Source of the DNA: Acidobacteriota bacterium
GTDB taxonomy: Bacteria; Acidobacteriota; Vicinamibacteria; Marinacidobacterales; Marinacidobacteraceae
Assembly: GCA_028877265.1 (NCBI GenBank)
Contig: JAPPGX010000042.1
Location: 9,977-49,485, forward strand
Direction: 5' to 3'
DNA length: 39,509 bases
Shown here: piece after piece, positions 8,843-17,170 of the stretch
Numbering within the stretch: position 1 is the first letter of the stretch
Layout: each line of letters begins with the position of its first letter
The notes under the pieces: model-generated
The model's input: only the letters and a program-made list of their open reading frames with translations
Database searches by the model: none
Told to the model about the DNA's origin: nothing
Position numbers and translations under genes: made by a program

Positions 8843-8858
8843 CGGGCGTCGGCGCCCG
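8843..8858. terminator. Hairpin between convergent receptor and peptidase genes
   Basis: CGGGCG and CGCCCG form a 6-bp perfect stem around a TCGG tetraloop in the 51-bp gap between converging genes. There is no T run on either strand. It is plausible as a bidirectional terminator but unproven. Confidence 0.4.
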
Positions 8859-8869
8859 CCCCCCGTCCG

Positions 8870-10933
8870 TCAGCGCGAGTTCTGATCGGTGGACGAGCGG
8901 TCGGACTTCAGGAACCGGTCGAACCAGGCCACGTAGCGCTCGTAACGGTCCTTCTGGAAGGAGGGGAGCCGGATGCCGTGGCTCTGGCCCGGATAGATGA
9001 TCAACTGGGTGGGCACCCCGAGCCGCCGGAGGCTCTGGTAGAGATTTTCCGACTGGCTGAGCGGGACGTTCCAGTCCTTCTCGCCGCAGAGCACCAGCGT
9101 CGGGGTGGTTACGTGGTGGACCCGCGAAATGGGAGACAGCCGGTTGTAGAGCTCGGGATTCTCCCAGGGCAGGCCCAGCTCCAGTTCCCACTCGAGCTGG
9201 TAGTGGTCGTTCCCATAGGCCGCGCGGTATTCCGTTTCGCTGGAGCCGCTGACCGCGGCGTGGAACCGGGTGGTCTTCGTGATCACGTAGTTCGTGAGGA
9301 TCCCGCCGTAGCTCCATCCACCGACGCCGAGGCGCTCCGGATCGGCCCAGCCGCGTTCGATGACGTGGTCCACCGCGGCGTTCACGTCCTCGTAGTCCAG
9401 GTTCCCCCAGTCCGCCCAGATGGCGTGGGAGAACGCCTCTCCCCTGCCTGACGAGCCGCGGGGGTTCGCCGCCACCACCAGGTAGCCGTTCGCCGCGAAG
9501 AGCTGCCAGGTGGACTGGAAGGATGTCGAGAACTGGGAAACCGGCCCGCCATGAATCCAGAGGATGGTCGGATAGCGCCGCCCCTCCTCGAAACCGGGCG
9601 GCTTGGTGACGAAGCCCTGGATCTCGGTTCCGTCGGAACTCGGGAAGGTAATCCTCTCCACAGCGGCAAGCTCGATCTCCGCGAGCAACGCGCCGTTCTC
9701 CCCCGTCAGCCGTCTGGGCTCCTCGCCAAATGTCCACGCGATCACCTCCGGAGGCCGGTCGGTCCGCGCTGCCACCGCCACGACCCGGTCCCCGACCATT
9801 TCCATGTCGCGAACGTCGCGCTCTCCAGCGATGACCCGCTCGGCAACCGCCGCCTCCGAAACACCGAACGAGGCCAGGTGCCGATTGCCGGAGTCCTCAA
9901 GCAGCGCCACGACCGCCGATCCATCCGCCCTGAACCGCGGATTCGATAGGTTGCGGTCGAGTCCGGCCGCAACATGGACGACTTCGTCGGTGGCCCGGTT
10001 GAGTGCGTACAGGTGCTCGGTGGCATACCAGATCAACTCGGGTTTGCGGTTGCCGGTGTGGGCGATCCAGCCGCCATCGGGGCTGAACACCGGTGAACGG
10101 TCCGGCCCCGGGTTGCTCGTGAGCCGCACCGGCTCGGTCGTCTCGCCGGCGGTGCGAGGAATGAGAAAGAGGTCCGAGTTGTCCGTGGCGTCCGGATCCC
10201 CGCCATCCGGCGGCCGGACGCTGACGAAGGCGATCTCCGAACTGTCGGGCGAAAACACCGGGGAACCGTCGTCGTAAGGGCCAAAGGTCTTCTGCTCGTG
10301 CGACCCGTCCGACGCGTCCACCAGGTAGATGTGCCGGCGCCGGTCGTCGAGGTAGCCCCGGCCGTCGCGCTTGAACTGACGGCGGTCAATCACGAGCGGG
10401 ACGGGCTCGGGTTCCTCTCCCTGCTCTGCTTCGTTCGGATCCGGGTCCATCGAAACCACCGCCAGGGCGCTCCCGTCCGGCGCCCACGCGAGGGAGGACA
10501 CCCCCGCGGGCAGACGGGACAGGACCCTCGCCTCGCCGCCCGCCAGGGGAAGCAGCCAGATCTGGGTCCTGTCCCCTTCCCCGGAACTCAGGAACGCGAG
10601 CTGGGATCCATCCGGACTGAACCGCGGTTGGGACGCCGAGCGCCCCGCCCGGGTCAAGGGCGCCGAGTCGCCCCCCGCGAACGGAACACCGTGGATCCGG
10701 CTCGCGGACTTGTTCTCGTCGAGATCGATCCGGGACACCACGTAGACAACGAACTCGCCGTCCGGCGAGAGCTGGGGATCGGAGACCGAGGCGATCCCGA
10801 GCGCGTCCTGAATCGTGAAGCCGCGCTGGGCGAAGGCCGGCGCCGCAACCAGGGCCAGGAGGCCGAGAGCGGTCAACCCGTGGCGGAGACAGGTGGAGCC
10901 GCGGAGAGAAACGTACTCACGGAGTGGGGTCAT
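8870..10933 (-). CDS. Secreted S9-family prolyl oligopeptidase-like peptidase
   Basis: This serine peptidase cleaves short peptides (dipeptidyl/acylaminoacyl peptidase type). The 687-aa protein has a signal peptide (LTALGLLALVAAPAFA, cleavage near residue 35) and then a beta-propeller made of PD40-type repeats (LSPDGEFV, FSPDGSQLAFLS, FSPDSSEIAFVS, FSPDGGWIAHTG). The C-terminal alpha/beta-hydrolase domain has GGWSYGG with nucleophile S541, D620 in CGEKD and H652 in GQSHG. All three catalytic residues are present. The ATG at 10933 has a strong AGGAGG six bases upstream. It starts 37 bp after the end of korB on the same strand, so it may be read from the korAB transcript even though the functions are unrelated. 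The likely location is the periplasm. Confidence 0.93.
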   Translation of the reverse strand: MTPLREYVSLRGSTCLRHGLTALGLLALVAAPAFAQRGFTIQDALGIASVSDPQLSPDGEFVVYVVSRIDLDENKSASRIHGVPFAGGDSAPLTRAGRSASQPRFSPDGSQLAFLSSGEGDRTQIWLLPLAGGEARVLSRLPAGVSSLAWAPDGSALAVVSMDPDPNEAEQGEEPEPVPLVIDRRQFKRDGRGYLDDRRRHIYLVDASDGSHEQKTFGPYDDGSPVFSPDSSEIAFVSVRPPDGGDPDATDNSDLFLIPRTAGETTEPVRLTSNPGPDRSPVFSPDGGWIAHTGNRKPELIWYATEHLYALNRATDEVVHVAAGLDRNLSNPRFRADGSAVVALLEDSGNRHLASFGVSEAAVAERVIAGERDVRDMEMVGDRVVAVAARTDRPPEVIAWTFGEEPRRLTGENGALLAEIELAAVERITFPSSDGTEIQGFVTKPPGFEEGRRYPTILWIHGGPVSQFSTSFQSTWQLFAANGYLVVAANPRGSSGRGEAFSHAIWADWGNLDYEDVNAAVDHVIERGWADPERLGVGGWSYGGILTNYVITKTTRFHAAVSGSSETEYRAAYGNDHYQLEWELELGLPWENPELYNRLSPISRVHHVTTPTLVLCGEKDWNVPLSQSENLYQSLRRLGVPTQLIIYPGQSHGIRLPSFQKDRYERYVAWFDRFLKSDRSSTDQNSR

Positions 10934-10970
10934 GCGGGACCTCCTGCGCGGATGGAGCCGCGCGACGCGA

Positions 10971-12017
10971 CTACCGATACGAAGCGACGACCTCGTCCAG
11001 AACCTCGGGCGGCGGACGAAGCTGGTCTTCCGAGAGCAGCGCCAGCGGCTCGTCGCAGAGTTCGAGGCTGTCGAGGAAGGTGCGCTTGCTGGTGTCCAGA
11101 TAGAGGAGACCGGTCAGGAACAGGTTCTTCTCGTTGGCTTCGAGCACGAGCTCCTGAGCCGCGCGCCGATCGGTCGGGTCGTAGCCCCGCTCCAGCTTCC
11201 GGAGGCGCACCCAGGACCCGTCGTGGAGCTGGACCTCCTGATCGGTCCCTTCCTCGTACTCGACCTCGATCTGGTCCATCGCCGGCACGAAGTCGAGGAT
11301 GTGGATCGGCTCCTCGTTGTCCTTGCCCCAGGTGTAGCTCTTCGTCGAACCCGCGTGGTTGTTGAAGGTGACGCAGGGGCTGAGGATGTCGATGACGGCG
11401 GTGCCGTTGTGGGAGAGCGCTCCGCGCAGCAGGGCGACCAGTTGCTTCGGGTCCCCGGCGAACGACCGCGCCACGTAGGTGGCTCCGAGCTCGATCGCCA
11501 TGCCGCAGAGGTCGATGTTGGGCAGCCGGTTCACCTCGCCGGACCGGAGCGCCGCATTCTCGTCGGCGGTGGCGGAGAACTGGCCCTTGGTCAGCCCGTA
11601 CACGCCGTTGTTCTCCACGATGTAGATGAGCGGCAGGTTGCGCCGCACGAGATGCACGAACTGCCCGATCCCGATGGAGGCGGTGTCGCCGTCGCCGGAG
11701 ACGCCGACCGCCACCAACTGGCGATTGGCGAGTACCGCCCCGGTCGCCACCGACGGCATGCGGCCGTGCACCGCGTTGAAGCCGTGGCTGTGGTTCAGGA
11801 AGTACGCCGGCGTCTTGGAGGAGCAGCCGATCCCCGAGAGCTTGGCCACCTGGTGGGGACGCACGTCGGACTCGAAGAACGCGCGAATCAACTGGCTGGA
11901 GATCGCGTCGTGGCCGCAACCCTTGCAGAGAGTCGAGGGCTTTCCCTTGTAATCGGAGGGCGTCAGGCCCAGGCGGTTGACCTTCCGCGGTCGTGAGGAG
12001 GCGTCGGGAGCAGGCAT
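10971..12017 (-). CDS. korB: 2-oxoacid:ferredoxin oxidoreductase, beta (TPP-binding) subunit
   Basis: This subunit carries thiamine diphosphate and decarboxylates a 2-oxoacid (2-oxoglutarate, or another 2-oxoacid) to the acyl-CoA, passing electrons to ferredoxin. The 348-aa length is usual. Near the N-terminus is CKGCGHDA, the start of the conserved cysteine/TPP region. The TPP motif GDGDTASIGIGQ is near residue 105, with IYIVENNGVYGLTKGQFS shortly after, diagnostic of KorB-type beta subunits. The ATG at 12017 lies 14 bp after the alpha-subunit stop, so the two are cotranscribed and stoichiometric. The symbol is by subunit type; substrate preference (2-oxoglutarate or a general 2-oxoacid) cannot be read by eye. 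Confidence 0.93.
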   Translation of the reverse strand: MPAPDASSRPRKVNRLGLTPSDYKGKPSTLCKGCGHDAISSQLIRAFFESDVRPHQVAKLSGIGCSSKTPAYFLNHSHGFNAVHGRMPSVATGAVLANRQLVAVGVSGDGDTASIGIGQFVHLVRRNLPLIYIVENNGVYGLTKGQFSATADENAALRSGEVNRLPNIDLCGMAIELGATYVARSFAGDPKQLVALLRGALSHNGTAVIDILSPCVTFNNHAGSTKSYTWGKDNEEPIHILDFVPAMDQIEVEYEEGTDQEVQLHDGSWVRLRKLERGYDPTDRRAAQELVLEANEKNLFLTGLLYLDTSKRTFLDSLELCDEPLALLSEDQLRPPPEVLDEVVASYR

Positions 12018-12031
12018 CGGGGAATTCTCGG

Positions 12032-13894
12032 TCAGGCGGCGCCGATCTCCATCTCGGTAACGTAGTCCACGATGGTCTGGGCGTCCATCGGGTGTCCGCT
12101 GTAGTGCCTCAGACTCCGGAGCACTCCCGGGGGAATCCGGTCCCCGTATTCGGCCCGTAGCAGTTGCAGCAACTGTCCGTCCCGGTTCTGGTCGAGGACG
12201 ACGACCCGCTGGTGGGAGGTGATGAAATCGAGGACGGACGGGCAGAAGGGCAGCGCCCGCGGGCGCAGATAGTCCATTTCGATCGCAGCGTCTTCACGCA
12301 GTCGGTTCCGGGCTTCCTCGATCGCGGGGTCCGAGGAGCCGAAGCCGATGATTCCAAGCGGGCTCACCGGTTCCGCCTGATCCACAACGGGCGGCGGAAC
12401 CATCTCCCGCGCCGTCTCGAACTTGCGGTCGAGCCGGGTCATGATCCGGACATAGGCCTCTTCGCTCTCGGTGTACTCGGCGCTCTCGTCGTGGCCGCTG
12501 CCCCGGGTGAAGTACGCCGCCCCGGGGTGCTCGGTCCCCGGGAGCGTCCGGTAGGGGATCGCATCGCCGTCGACATCGGCGTAGCGCTGGAAGGTCCCAC
12601 CCAGCCTCTCCAGATCCTCGCGAGTGAGCACCTTGCCGCGGTCCATGGGCCGGTCGGGGTACTCGAAGGGTTCCGTGGCCCAGATGTTCATGCCGAGGTC
12701 GAGATCGGACAACACGAACACCGGCGTCTGGAGCCGCTCCGCCAGGTCGAAGGCTCGCCAACCGAATTCGAAGCACTCGCGCGTCGAGGCCGGGAGCAGG
12801 CACACGTGCTTGGTGTCCCCGTGGGAAAGCGCGTAGGTGGAGAGGATGTCGCCCTGGGCCGTGCGCGTCGGCAGACCGGTCGAGGGCCCGACGCGCTGGA
12901 TGTTCCAGATCACCAGCGGGATCTCGGCGTAGTAGCCGAGCCCGACGAACTCCGACATCAGCGAGATGCCCGGTCCGGAAGTCGCCGTCATCGCCCGGGC
13001 GCCGGCCCACCCGGCGGCCAGGGCCATGCCCACCGCGGCGAGCTCGTCTTCGGCCTGGACCACTGCGTAGGTGGCCTTTCCGTCCGGACTTTTCCGGTAT
13101 CGCTTCAGGAAACCCGTGAGCTGCTCCACGACGCTCGAGGACGGAGTGATGGGGTACCAGGTCGCGACGCTCGCCCCCCCGAACATGGCCCCGAGCCCGG
13201 CGGCGGCGTTGCCGTCGATGAGGATCTTGCCGCGATTCCCGTCCATGCGCTCGAGGGTGAAGGGGTCCCGCTTGACCAGGTTCTCGCGCGCGTGGCGAAT
13301 CCCGATCTCCACGGCCCGGCGATTCAACTCGACGGCGGCCTTCTTGCTCCGGAACTGGCTGTCGATGGCCCCGAAGATCTCCTCCACCTCGATCGAGAGC
13401 AGTTCTCCCAGCAACCCGACGTAGATCATGTTGGCGAGGAGCTTCCGCAGCCGCACCTCGCGGGTCACCTCGGCAGCCAGCTCCTGGAACGGCGCGGGAT
13501 AGAACACCAGGTCATCCCGGCGACGCTCCAGCCGCAGGCTTTCCTCGTAGACGACGGCGCTGCCCGGGCTCAGGGATTCGACGTCCCGGATGGCGGTCTG
13601 GGGATTGAGCGCCACCAGGTAGTCCACGTTGCGTTTGCGCGCCACCCAGCCATCCCGGTTCGCGCGAATGGTGAACCAGGTCGGCAATCCCGCGATGTTC
13701 GAGGGAAAGAGGTTCTTGCCGCCGACCGGGATCCCCATGCGGAAGAGCGCCCTGAGGAGGACCAGGTTCGAGGACTGGCTTCCGGAGCCGTTGACGGTGG
13801 CGACCTGGATCGCCAGGTCGTTGACGATGCGCTCGGGATCTGACTCGATTTCGCTGGGAGCGACCTCCTCAGCGAGCGCCGTTTTGTTGGACAT
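12032..13894 (-). CDS. korA: 2-oxoacid:ferredoxin oxidoreductase, fused gamma-alpha subunit
   Basis: This is the partner of the beta subunit immediately downstream. The reading frame stays open to 14146, but I choose the ATG at 13894 because it begins a normal N-terminus (MSNKTALAEEV) and gives 620 aa, the usual length for the fused form. Residues ~25-190 are the gamma domain, which binds CoA and interacts with TPP (VATVNGSGSQSSNLVLLRALFRMGIPVGGKNLFPSNIAGLPTW is split here by position: VATVNGSGSQSS opens it near 33). The alpha/pyrimidine-binding domain follows, with GLGAMFGGASVATWYPITPS near residue 230. The ribosome site is weak for this start. The gene reads away from Ku across a 314-bp divergent region. 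Confidence 0.92.
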   Translation of the reverse strand: MSNKTALAEEVAPSEIESDPERIVNDLAIQVATVNGSGSQSSNLVLLRALFRMGIPVGGKNLFPSNIAGLPTWFTIRANRDGWVARKRNVDYLVALNPQTAIRDVESLSPGSAVVYEESLRLERRRDDLVFYPAPFQELAAEVTREVRLRKLLANMIYVGLLGELLSIEVEEIFGAIDSQFRSKKAAVELNRRAVEIGIRHARENLVKRDPFTLERMDGNRGKILIDGNAAAGLGAMFGGASVATWYPITPSSSVVEQLTGFLKRYRKSPDGKATYAVVQAEDELAAVGMALAAGWAGARAMTATSGPGISLMSEFVGLGYYAEIPLVIWNIQRVGPSTGLPTRTAQGDILSTYALSHGDTKHVCLLPASTRECFEFGWRAFDLAERLQTPVFVLSDLDLGMNIWATEPFEYPDRPMDRGKVLTREDLERLGGTFQRYADVDGDAIPYRTLPGTEHPGAAYFTRGSGHDESAEYTESEEAYVRIMTRLDRKFETAREMVPPPVVDQAEPVSPLGIIGFGSSDPAIEEARNRLREDAAIEMDYLRPRALPFCPSVLDFITSHQRVVVLDQNRDGQLLQLLRAEYGDRIPPGVLRSLRHYSGHPMDAQTIVDYVTEMEIGAA

Positions 13895-14208
13895 CAGGCC
13901 ATTCTTCAGGAGGCGATTCTGTGGGACGAGAGCCGCCTCATGGTTCGGGCAGGGGGACGGCCAGACTTTGTTTTGGGGAATCCAGGGAAGGCTCCCGGAA
14001 TCCGGGCAGCCAAAGGGTGTTGCGCTCCGGAGCGTTGCCGCATCCGGACGCACTCCGGACGGTTGCCAGTGTACTTCAATCTCGTGGATTTCCGGTGTCC
14101 GCGGCCACCACGAGATCCCCGGGAGCACTAGACTTCCGTGTCCCACGGCACTCGGAACGACCGGTTCCGGGCGCGGCGCCGGCCGCTCCGCTGTGCGGAC
14201 CAGAGCCG
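13895..14208. other. 314-bp divergent intergenic region between korA and ku
   Basis: No convincing gene is present; the open frames here are upstream extensions of korA and ku with no ribosome sites and no family-like sequence. It should hold both promoters, but I see no good -35/-10 pair on either strand. It contains repeated CCGGA words around 14030-14060 and one long inverted repeat, listed separately. Confidence 0.6.
14079..14116. promoter_or_regulatory. 9-bp inverted repeat in the korA/ku divergent region
   Basis: ATCTCGTGG (14079-14087) and CCACGAGAT (14108-14116) are perfect inverted arms separated by 20 bp. It could be a transcription-factor operator or an RNA stem in the leader of korA (minus) or upstream of ku. 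No T run follows, so a terminator is less likely. Confidence 0.4.
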
Positions 14209-15033
14209 ATGCGACCTACCTGGCAGGGCAACCTGAAGCTGGCCCTCGTACTCGTTCCGGTACGGGCCTACCCGGCGGCCCGCGAAAGGAAGGTCGCGAT
14301 GAACCAGTTGCACAAGGAGTGCAAGGCCCGGGTCCGGCTGCAGCGACGCTGTACGGCGTGTGAACAGGATCTCGAACGGGACGAGATCGTCCGCGGTTAC
14401 GAACTCGCGAAGGAGCAGTACGTGCTGATCCAGGAAGAGGATCTCGCCACCCTGCAACTCCCTTCGCTGCGGACGCTGGACATCGTCCAGTTCGTGGAAG
14501 AATCCGAGATCAATCCGCTCTACTACCACGGCTCCTACTACCTGGCCCCGGCCGGCGAAGTCGCCGCCGGGCCTTTCCACACGATCCTCAAGGCGATGCA
14601 GGCCTCGAAACGGGTGGCCATCGCCCAGGTGGTGCTGAGCGGCAAGGAGAAGGTGGTGGCGATCCGTCCCTCCGACGACGTCTTCCTGATGTCGTTTCTC
14701 CACTACCAGGACGAGGTCCGGAAGGTGTCGGACATCGACGACCTGCCGGCGGCGCGCGAACCGAACGCCGCCGAAACCGCCATGGCCCGGCAACTGCTCG
14801 ACTCGTATGCCCGCCCCTTCGACCTGACCGATTTCGAAGACAGCTATCGGAAGCGCTTCCTCGAGATTGTGGAGGCCAAGAGCCGCGGCGAGGAACTGGT
14901 CACCGCTCCCAGCGTGGAGCCGCGCCGGGTCATCAACCTCATGGACGCGCTCAAGTCGAGCCTCGCCCGGATCGAAGCCGAGGAACTCGGCGATCCGGAT
15001 CCGACGTCCGGTGAGGAGCGGCGGGCAAGCTGA
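14209..15033 (+). CDS. ku: Ku homodimeric DNA end-binding protein (NHEJ)
   Basis: The protein binds double-strand DNA ends and recruits the ligase encoded next. The frame is open from 13921, but the ATG at 14209 begins the family's normal N-terminus (MRPTWQGNLKLALVLVPVRAY) and gives 274 aa, typical of bacterial Ku. Core-domain landmarks are LHKECKARVRLQRRCTACEQDLERDEIVRGYE, here noted by its start near residue 33, then YYHGSYYLAP and a helical C-terminus. The short charged tail (EELGDPDPTSGEERRAS) is not the long Lys-rich tail seen in some Ku proteins. A ligase gene follows at once, a standard pairing. Confidence 0.94.
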   Translation: MRPTWQGNLKLALVLVPVRAYPAARERKVAMNQLHKECKARVRLQRRCTACEQDLERDEIVRGYELAKEQYVLIQEEDLATLQLPSLRTLDIVQFVEESEINPLYYHGSYYLAPAGEVAAGPFHTILKAMQASKRVAIAQVVLSGKEKVVAIRPSDDVFLMSFLHYQDEVRKVSDIDDLPAAREPNAAETAMARQLLDSYARPFDLTDFEDSYRKRFLEIVEAKSRGEELVTAPSVEPRRVINLMDALKSSLARIEAEELGDPDPTSGEERRAS

Positions 15034-15116
15034 CCGACCCGCGTCGGACTGACCCGGTTCCGCCGCCTTCGGCGGACGCGGAATCGAAGTTCCCTCCGGG
15101 CTGGCTCGCGCGCGGG

Positions 15117-16043
15117 GTGAAACCCATGCTCGCCGGCACCGGCCGCCCGTTCGACTCGGCGGATCATCTCTTCGACGCCAAGTGGGACGGCCTTCGCTCG
15201 ATCGCCTTCTTCGGGCCGGCGGTCCGGCTCCAGGCGCGCAGTCTCCGCGACCAGACCCCGCACTTCCCGGAACTCGCAGCGGCGTTGGCCGCACTCCCCG
15301 GGTCCGGGGTCCTCGACGGAGAAGTCGTCGTCATGGATGGCGATCGCTCGAGCTTTCCGCTGGTCATGGAACGCAACCGGATGCGGTCGGAAACCGCGAT
15401 CCGGCGCGGCGCCGCGGAAACCCCCGCGTGGTTCGTCGCGTTCGATCTGCTCCATCGCGACGGCGCCCGGCTGACCACGGTGCCGTTGGCCGAACGGCGG
15501 CGCGCGCTGAGCGCGCTCCTTCCCGACGCGGGGGGACGGGTTTTCGCCAACCCCCTGGTCGTCGGCGAGGGCCTGCGCTTCTTTGCCGCGATGCGCGAGC
15601 GCAGCATGGAAGGGATGGTTGCGAAGCGGCTCCAGAGCCCTTATCGAATCGGCGAGCGCAGCGACGACTGGCTGAAAATCAAGGTACGACCCCGGCTGAG
15701 CTGCGTGGTCTTCGGGACCCTGCACCGAAACCCGGACGGACCGGTGCGTTCGCTGGTGGTGGGAGCCTACGGACCGGACGGGCCGGTCTGGCTCGGAAAC
15801 GTGGGGAGTGGACTCGACGACGAGACCCGGAGCCAGTTGACCGAGCAACTCCGGAACCTCGAGAGCCCCGCCCCGCCCGGCTTCGGCGCGACCGGAGACG
15901 GACACATCCGCTACGTGAGGCCCCTGCTGGTGGCCACCGTCGAATACCTGGAACTGACTCCCTCCGGGCATCTGCGGCATCCCGCGTTCGTGGGATTCGA
16001 AGACCAGGATCCGCGAGGGTGTCTCGTGCGGGCGCGCGGCTAA
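15117..16043 (+). CDS. ATP-dependent DNA ligase (LigD ligase-domain type), stand-alone
   Basis: This enzyme seals nicks and ends held by Ku, through a lysyl-AMP intermediate. The nucleotidyltransferase motifs are in order: motif I DAKWDGLR (K22 from the GTG at 15117), DGEVVVMD, motif IV EGMVAKRL and motif V WLKIKVR. An OB-fold domain follows (VVGAYGPDGPVWLGNVGSG). At about 308 aa it has the ligase module only; neither the polymerase nor the 3'-phosphoesterase domain of full LigD is fused or nearby. The start is uncertain: the frame is open and looks coding back to 15015, and a CTG at 15030 overlaps the Ku stop (CTGA) about 11 bases after GAGGAG. That start would give 337 aa. The stop overlaps the convergent Nudix stop by four bases. 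Confidence 0.92.
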   Translation: MKPMLAGTGRPFDSADHLFDAKWDGLRSIAFFGPAVRLQARSLRDQTPHFPELAAALAALPGSGVLDGEVVVMDGDRSSFPLVMERNRMRSETAIRRGAAETPAWFVAFDLLHRDGARLTTVPLAERRRALSALLPDAGGRVFANPLVVGEGLRFFAAMRERSMEGMVAKRLQSPYRIGERSDDWLKIKVRPRLSCVVFGTLHRNPDGPVRSLVVGAYGPDGPVWLGNVGSGLDDETRSQLTEQLRNLESPAPPGFGATGDGHIRYVRPLLVATVEYLELTPSGHLRHPAFVGFEDQDPRGCLVRARG

Positions 16044-16630
16044 AGAACGTCCAGCAGATCCCGGATGAGGCGGGCGGTCAGGCCCCAGATGTCGTAGTCC
16101 CGGTACCGGTACCGGAAGACGACCCGGGAGATGACCGCGGAACCGTCCCCGAGCCGCTTGCCCCGCTGAACCTCGGTGGTCTCGCGGTCCGGGAGCAGCA
16201 ACATCCTGAGCGGCACCTCAAAGATCTCGTCCACTTCCGGCCCCGCGCGCAGGACCGCCGACGACGGGATGAGCCCCACGAACGGAACCAGCCGGAACCC
16301 CTGGACCGTGAGGCGATCGTCGAGCTGGCCCAACACCCGCACCCCGGCCGGGTCGAGCCCGATCTCCTCACGTCCCTCGCGCAGGGCGGCGGCCAGTTCG
16401 GATGGATCCTCGGGATCGATCATGCCGCCGGGAAACGCGATGTCTCCCGGTTGGCGCCGGAGATCCGAGGCGCGGCGCGTCAGGACGATCTCGTAGTCGC
16501 CGTCCCGCCGGACCAGCGGGACGAGCACCGCGGCTCCGCGAAGCGCCCCCCCGAGGCGTCGCGGAGCACGCTGCGCGAGACGGGAAGCGATCCGGTCAGG
16601 AAGGGTTTCGAATTCGGGTTGGAGGGACAA
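16040..16630 (-). CDS. Nudix hydrolase, CoA pyrophosphatase type
   Basis: The enzyme hydrolyses a nucleoside diphosphate derivative, most likely CoA or acyl-CoA to 4'-phosphopantetheine and 3',5'-ADP. The Nudix box is complete: GGMIDPEDPSELAAALREGR followed by EEIGL. Just before it lies LTRRASDLRRQPGDIAFPGG, matching the extra signature of the CoA-hydrolysing subfamily (LTxR-x-LRxHxGxxxFPGG), except that the usual His is Gln. The frame is open far upstream, but that part overlaps an outer-membrane protein gene on the other strand and has no family similarity. I therefore choose the TTG at 16630, giving 196 aa. No strong ribosome site is visible. A shared AT-rich promoter at 16674-16681 could drive it. 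Confidence 0.85.
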   Translation of the reverse strand: MSLQPEFETLPDRIASRLAQRAPRRLGGALRGAAVLVPLVRRDGDYEIVLTRRASDLRRQPGDIAFPGGMIDPEDPSELAAALREGREEIGLDPAGVRVLGQLDDRLTVQGFRLVPFVGLIPSSAVLRAGPEVDEIFEVPLRMLLLPDRETTEVQRGKRLGDGSAVISRVVFRYRYRDYDIWGLTARLIRDLLDVL

Positions 16631-16673
16631 GCTTCGATTCCGCGGCTGGTCCGGGACGGGCTCCCGAGCGATC

Positions 16674-16681
16674 AATATACT
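16674..16681. promoter_or_regulatory. Bidirectional -10 region; leaderless start for the outer-membrane protein gene
   Basis: TATACT (16676-16681) lies six bases before the GTG at 16688, the spacing expected if transcription starts at the start codon itself. No ribosome site fits that GTG. On the other strand the same bases read TATATT (16679-16674), 44 bases before the Nudix start. The patch is a conspicuous AT island in GC-rich surroundings. The -35 for the plus strand (GGGACG, 16653-16658) matches only three of six consensus bases. Confidence 0.45.
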
Positions 16682-16687
16682 CGCGGC

Positions 16688-17170
16688 GTGTCCGGGCGGT
16701 TTCTCCTGAGAGCGGTGGTCGCCACCGGGATCCTGCTCGCCGGACGGACCGCACTCGCCCAGCCCGTGATCCAGCTCGGGTCGGGAGGAGAATCGGGGGG
16801 CGCGCGAGAAGGATGGGTCCTCGGCGCCGGCTACAACTTCGACTTTCCGGTACTTCCCTTCGAGATCGGGGGTCTGGTCCAGGGCGGCACCGGCATCGAA
16901 ACCGAGGGTGGGGATACGGAATACCCCCTGCGGGCGTTTCTCACTGGCAGAATGGGCATGCTGCCCCTGCCGGGTTTCAGCGTCTACGTTGGCGGAGGGG
17001 CAGGAATGGCGACCCGGCTGGGCGGTGAGGCCGAGTCGACGACCGTGCCCGCGGGGATGGCGTTCGGGGGGTTCGAGGTCGGCAGGCTCCATCTGGAAGT
17101 CCAGTTCCAGCGGGAGTTCCACGAAGAACCCGTGAGCCGGTGGGTTACGGCCGTCGGGGTCACGTTCTGA
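16688..17170 (+). CDS. Small outer-membrane beta-barrel-like protein
   Basis: This is a predicted 160-aa envelope protein of unknown function. The GTG at 16688 begins a clear signal peptide (VSGRFLLRAVVATGILLAGRTALAQ, cleaved after ALA). The mature part alternates hydrophobic and small/polar residues in strand-like blocks (GWVLGAGYNFDFPVLPFEIG, GFSVYVGGGAGMA, GRLHLEVQFQREF) and ends in an aromatic residue (VTAVGVTF), as outer-membrane barrel proteins do. At this size an 8-strand barrel is the natural guess. It overlaps the next gene by 31 bp if that gene starts at its GTG, so the two are probably cotranscribed. I do not recognise a specific family. Confidence 0.75.
   Translation: MSGRFLLRAVVATGILLAGRTALAQPVIQLGSGGESGGAREGWVLGAGYNFDFPVLPFEIGGLVQGGTGIETEGGDTEYPLRAFLTGRMGMLPLPGFSVYVGGGAGMATRLGGEAESTTVPAGMAFGGFEVGRLHLEVQFQREFHEEPVSRWVTAVGVTF

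Noticed and set aside
12164..13843. 559-aa plus-strand frame antisense to korA
   Set aside because: Shadow of the korA coding frame; no ribosome site and no domain.
16631..17122. N-terminal extension of the Nudix frame
   Set aside because: It lies antisense to the outer-membrane protein gene, which has a signal peptide and a promoter-like -10. The extension is low-complexity and unlike Nudix proteins.
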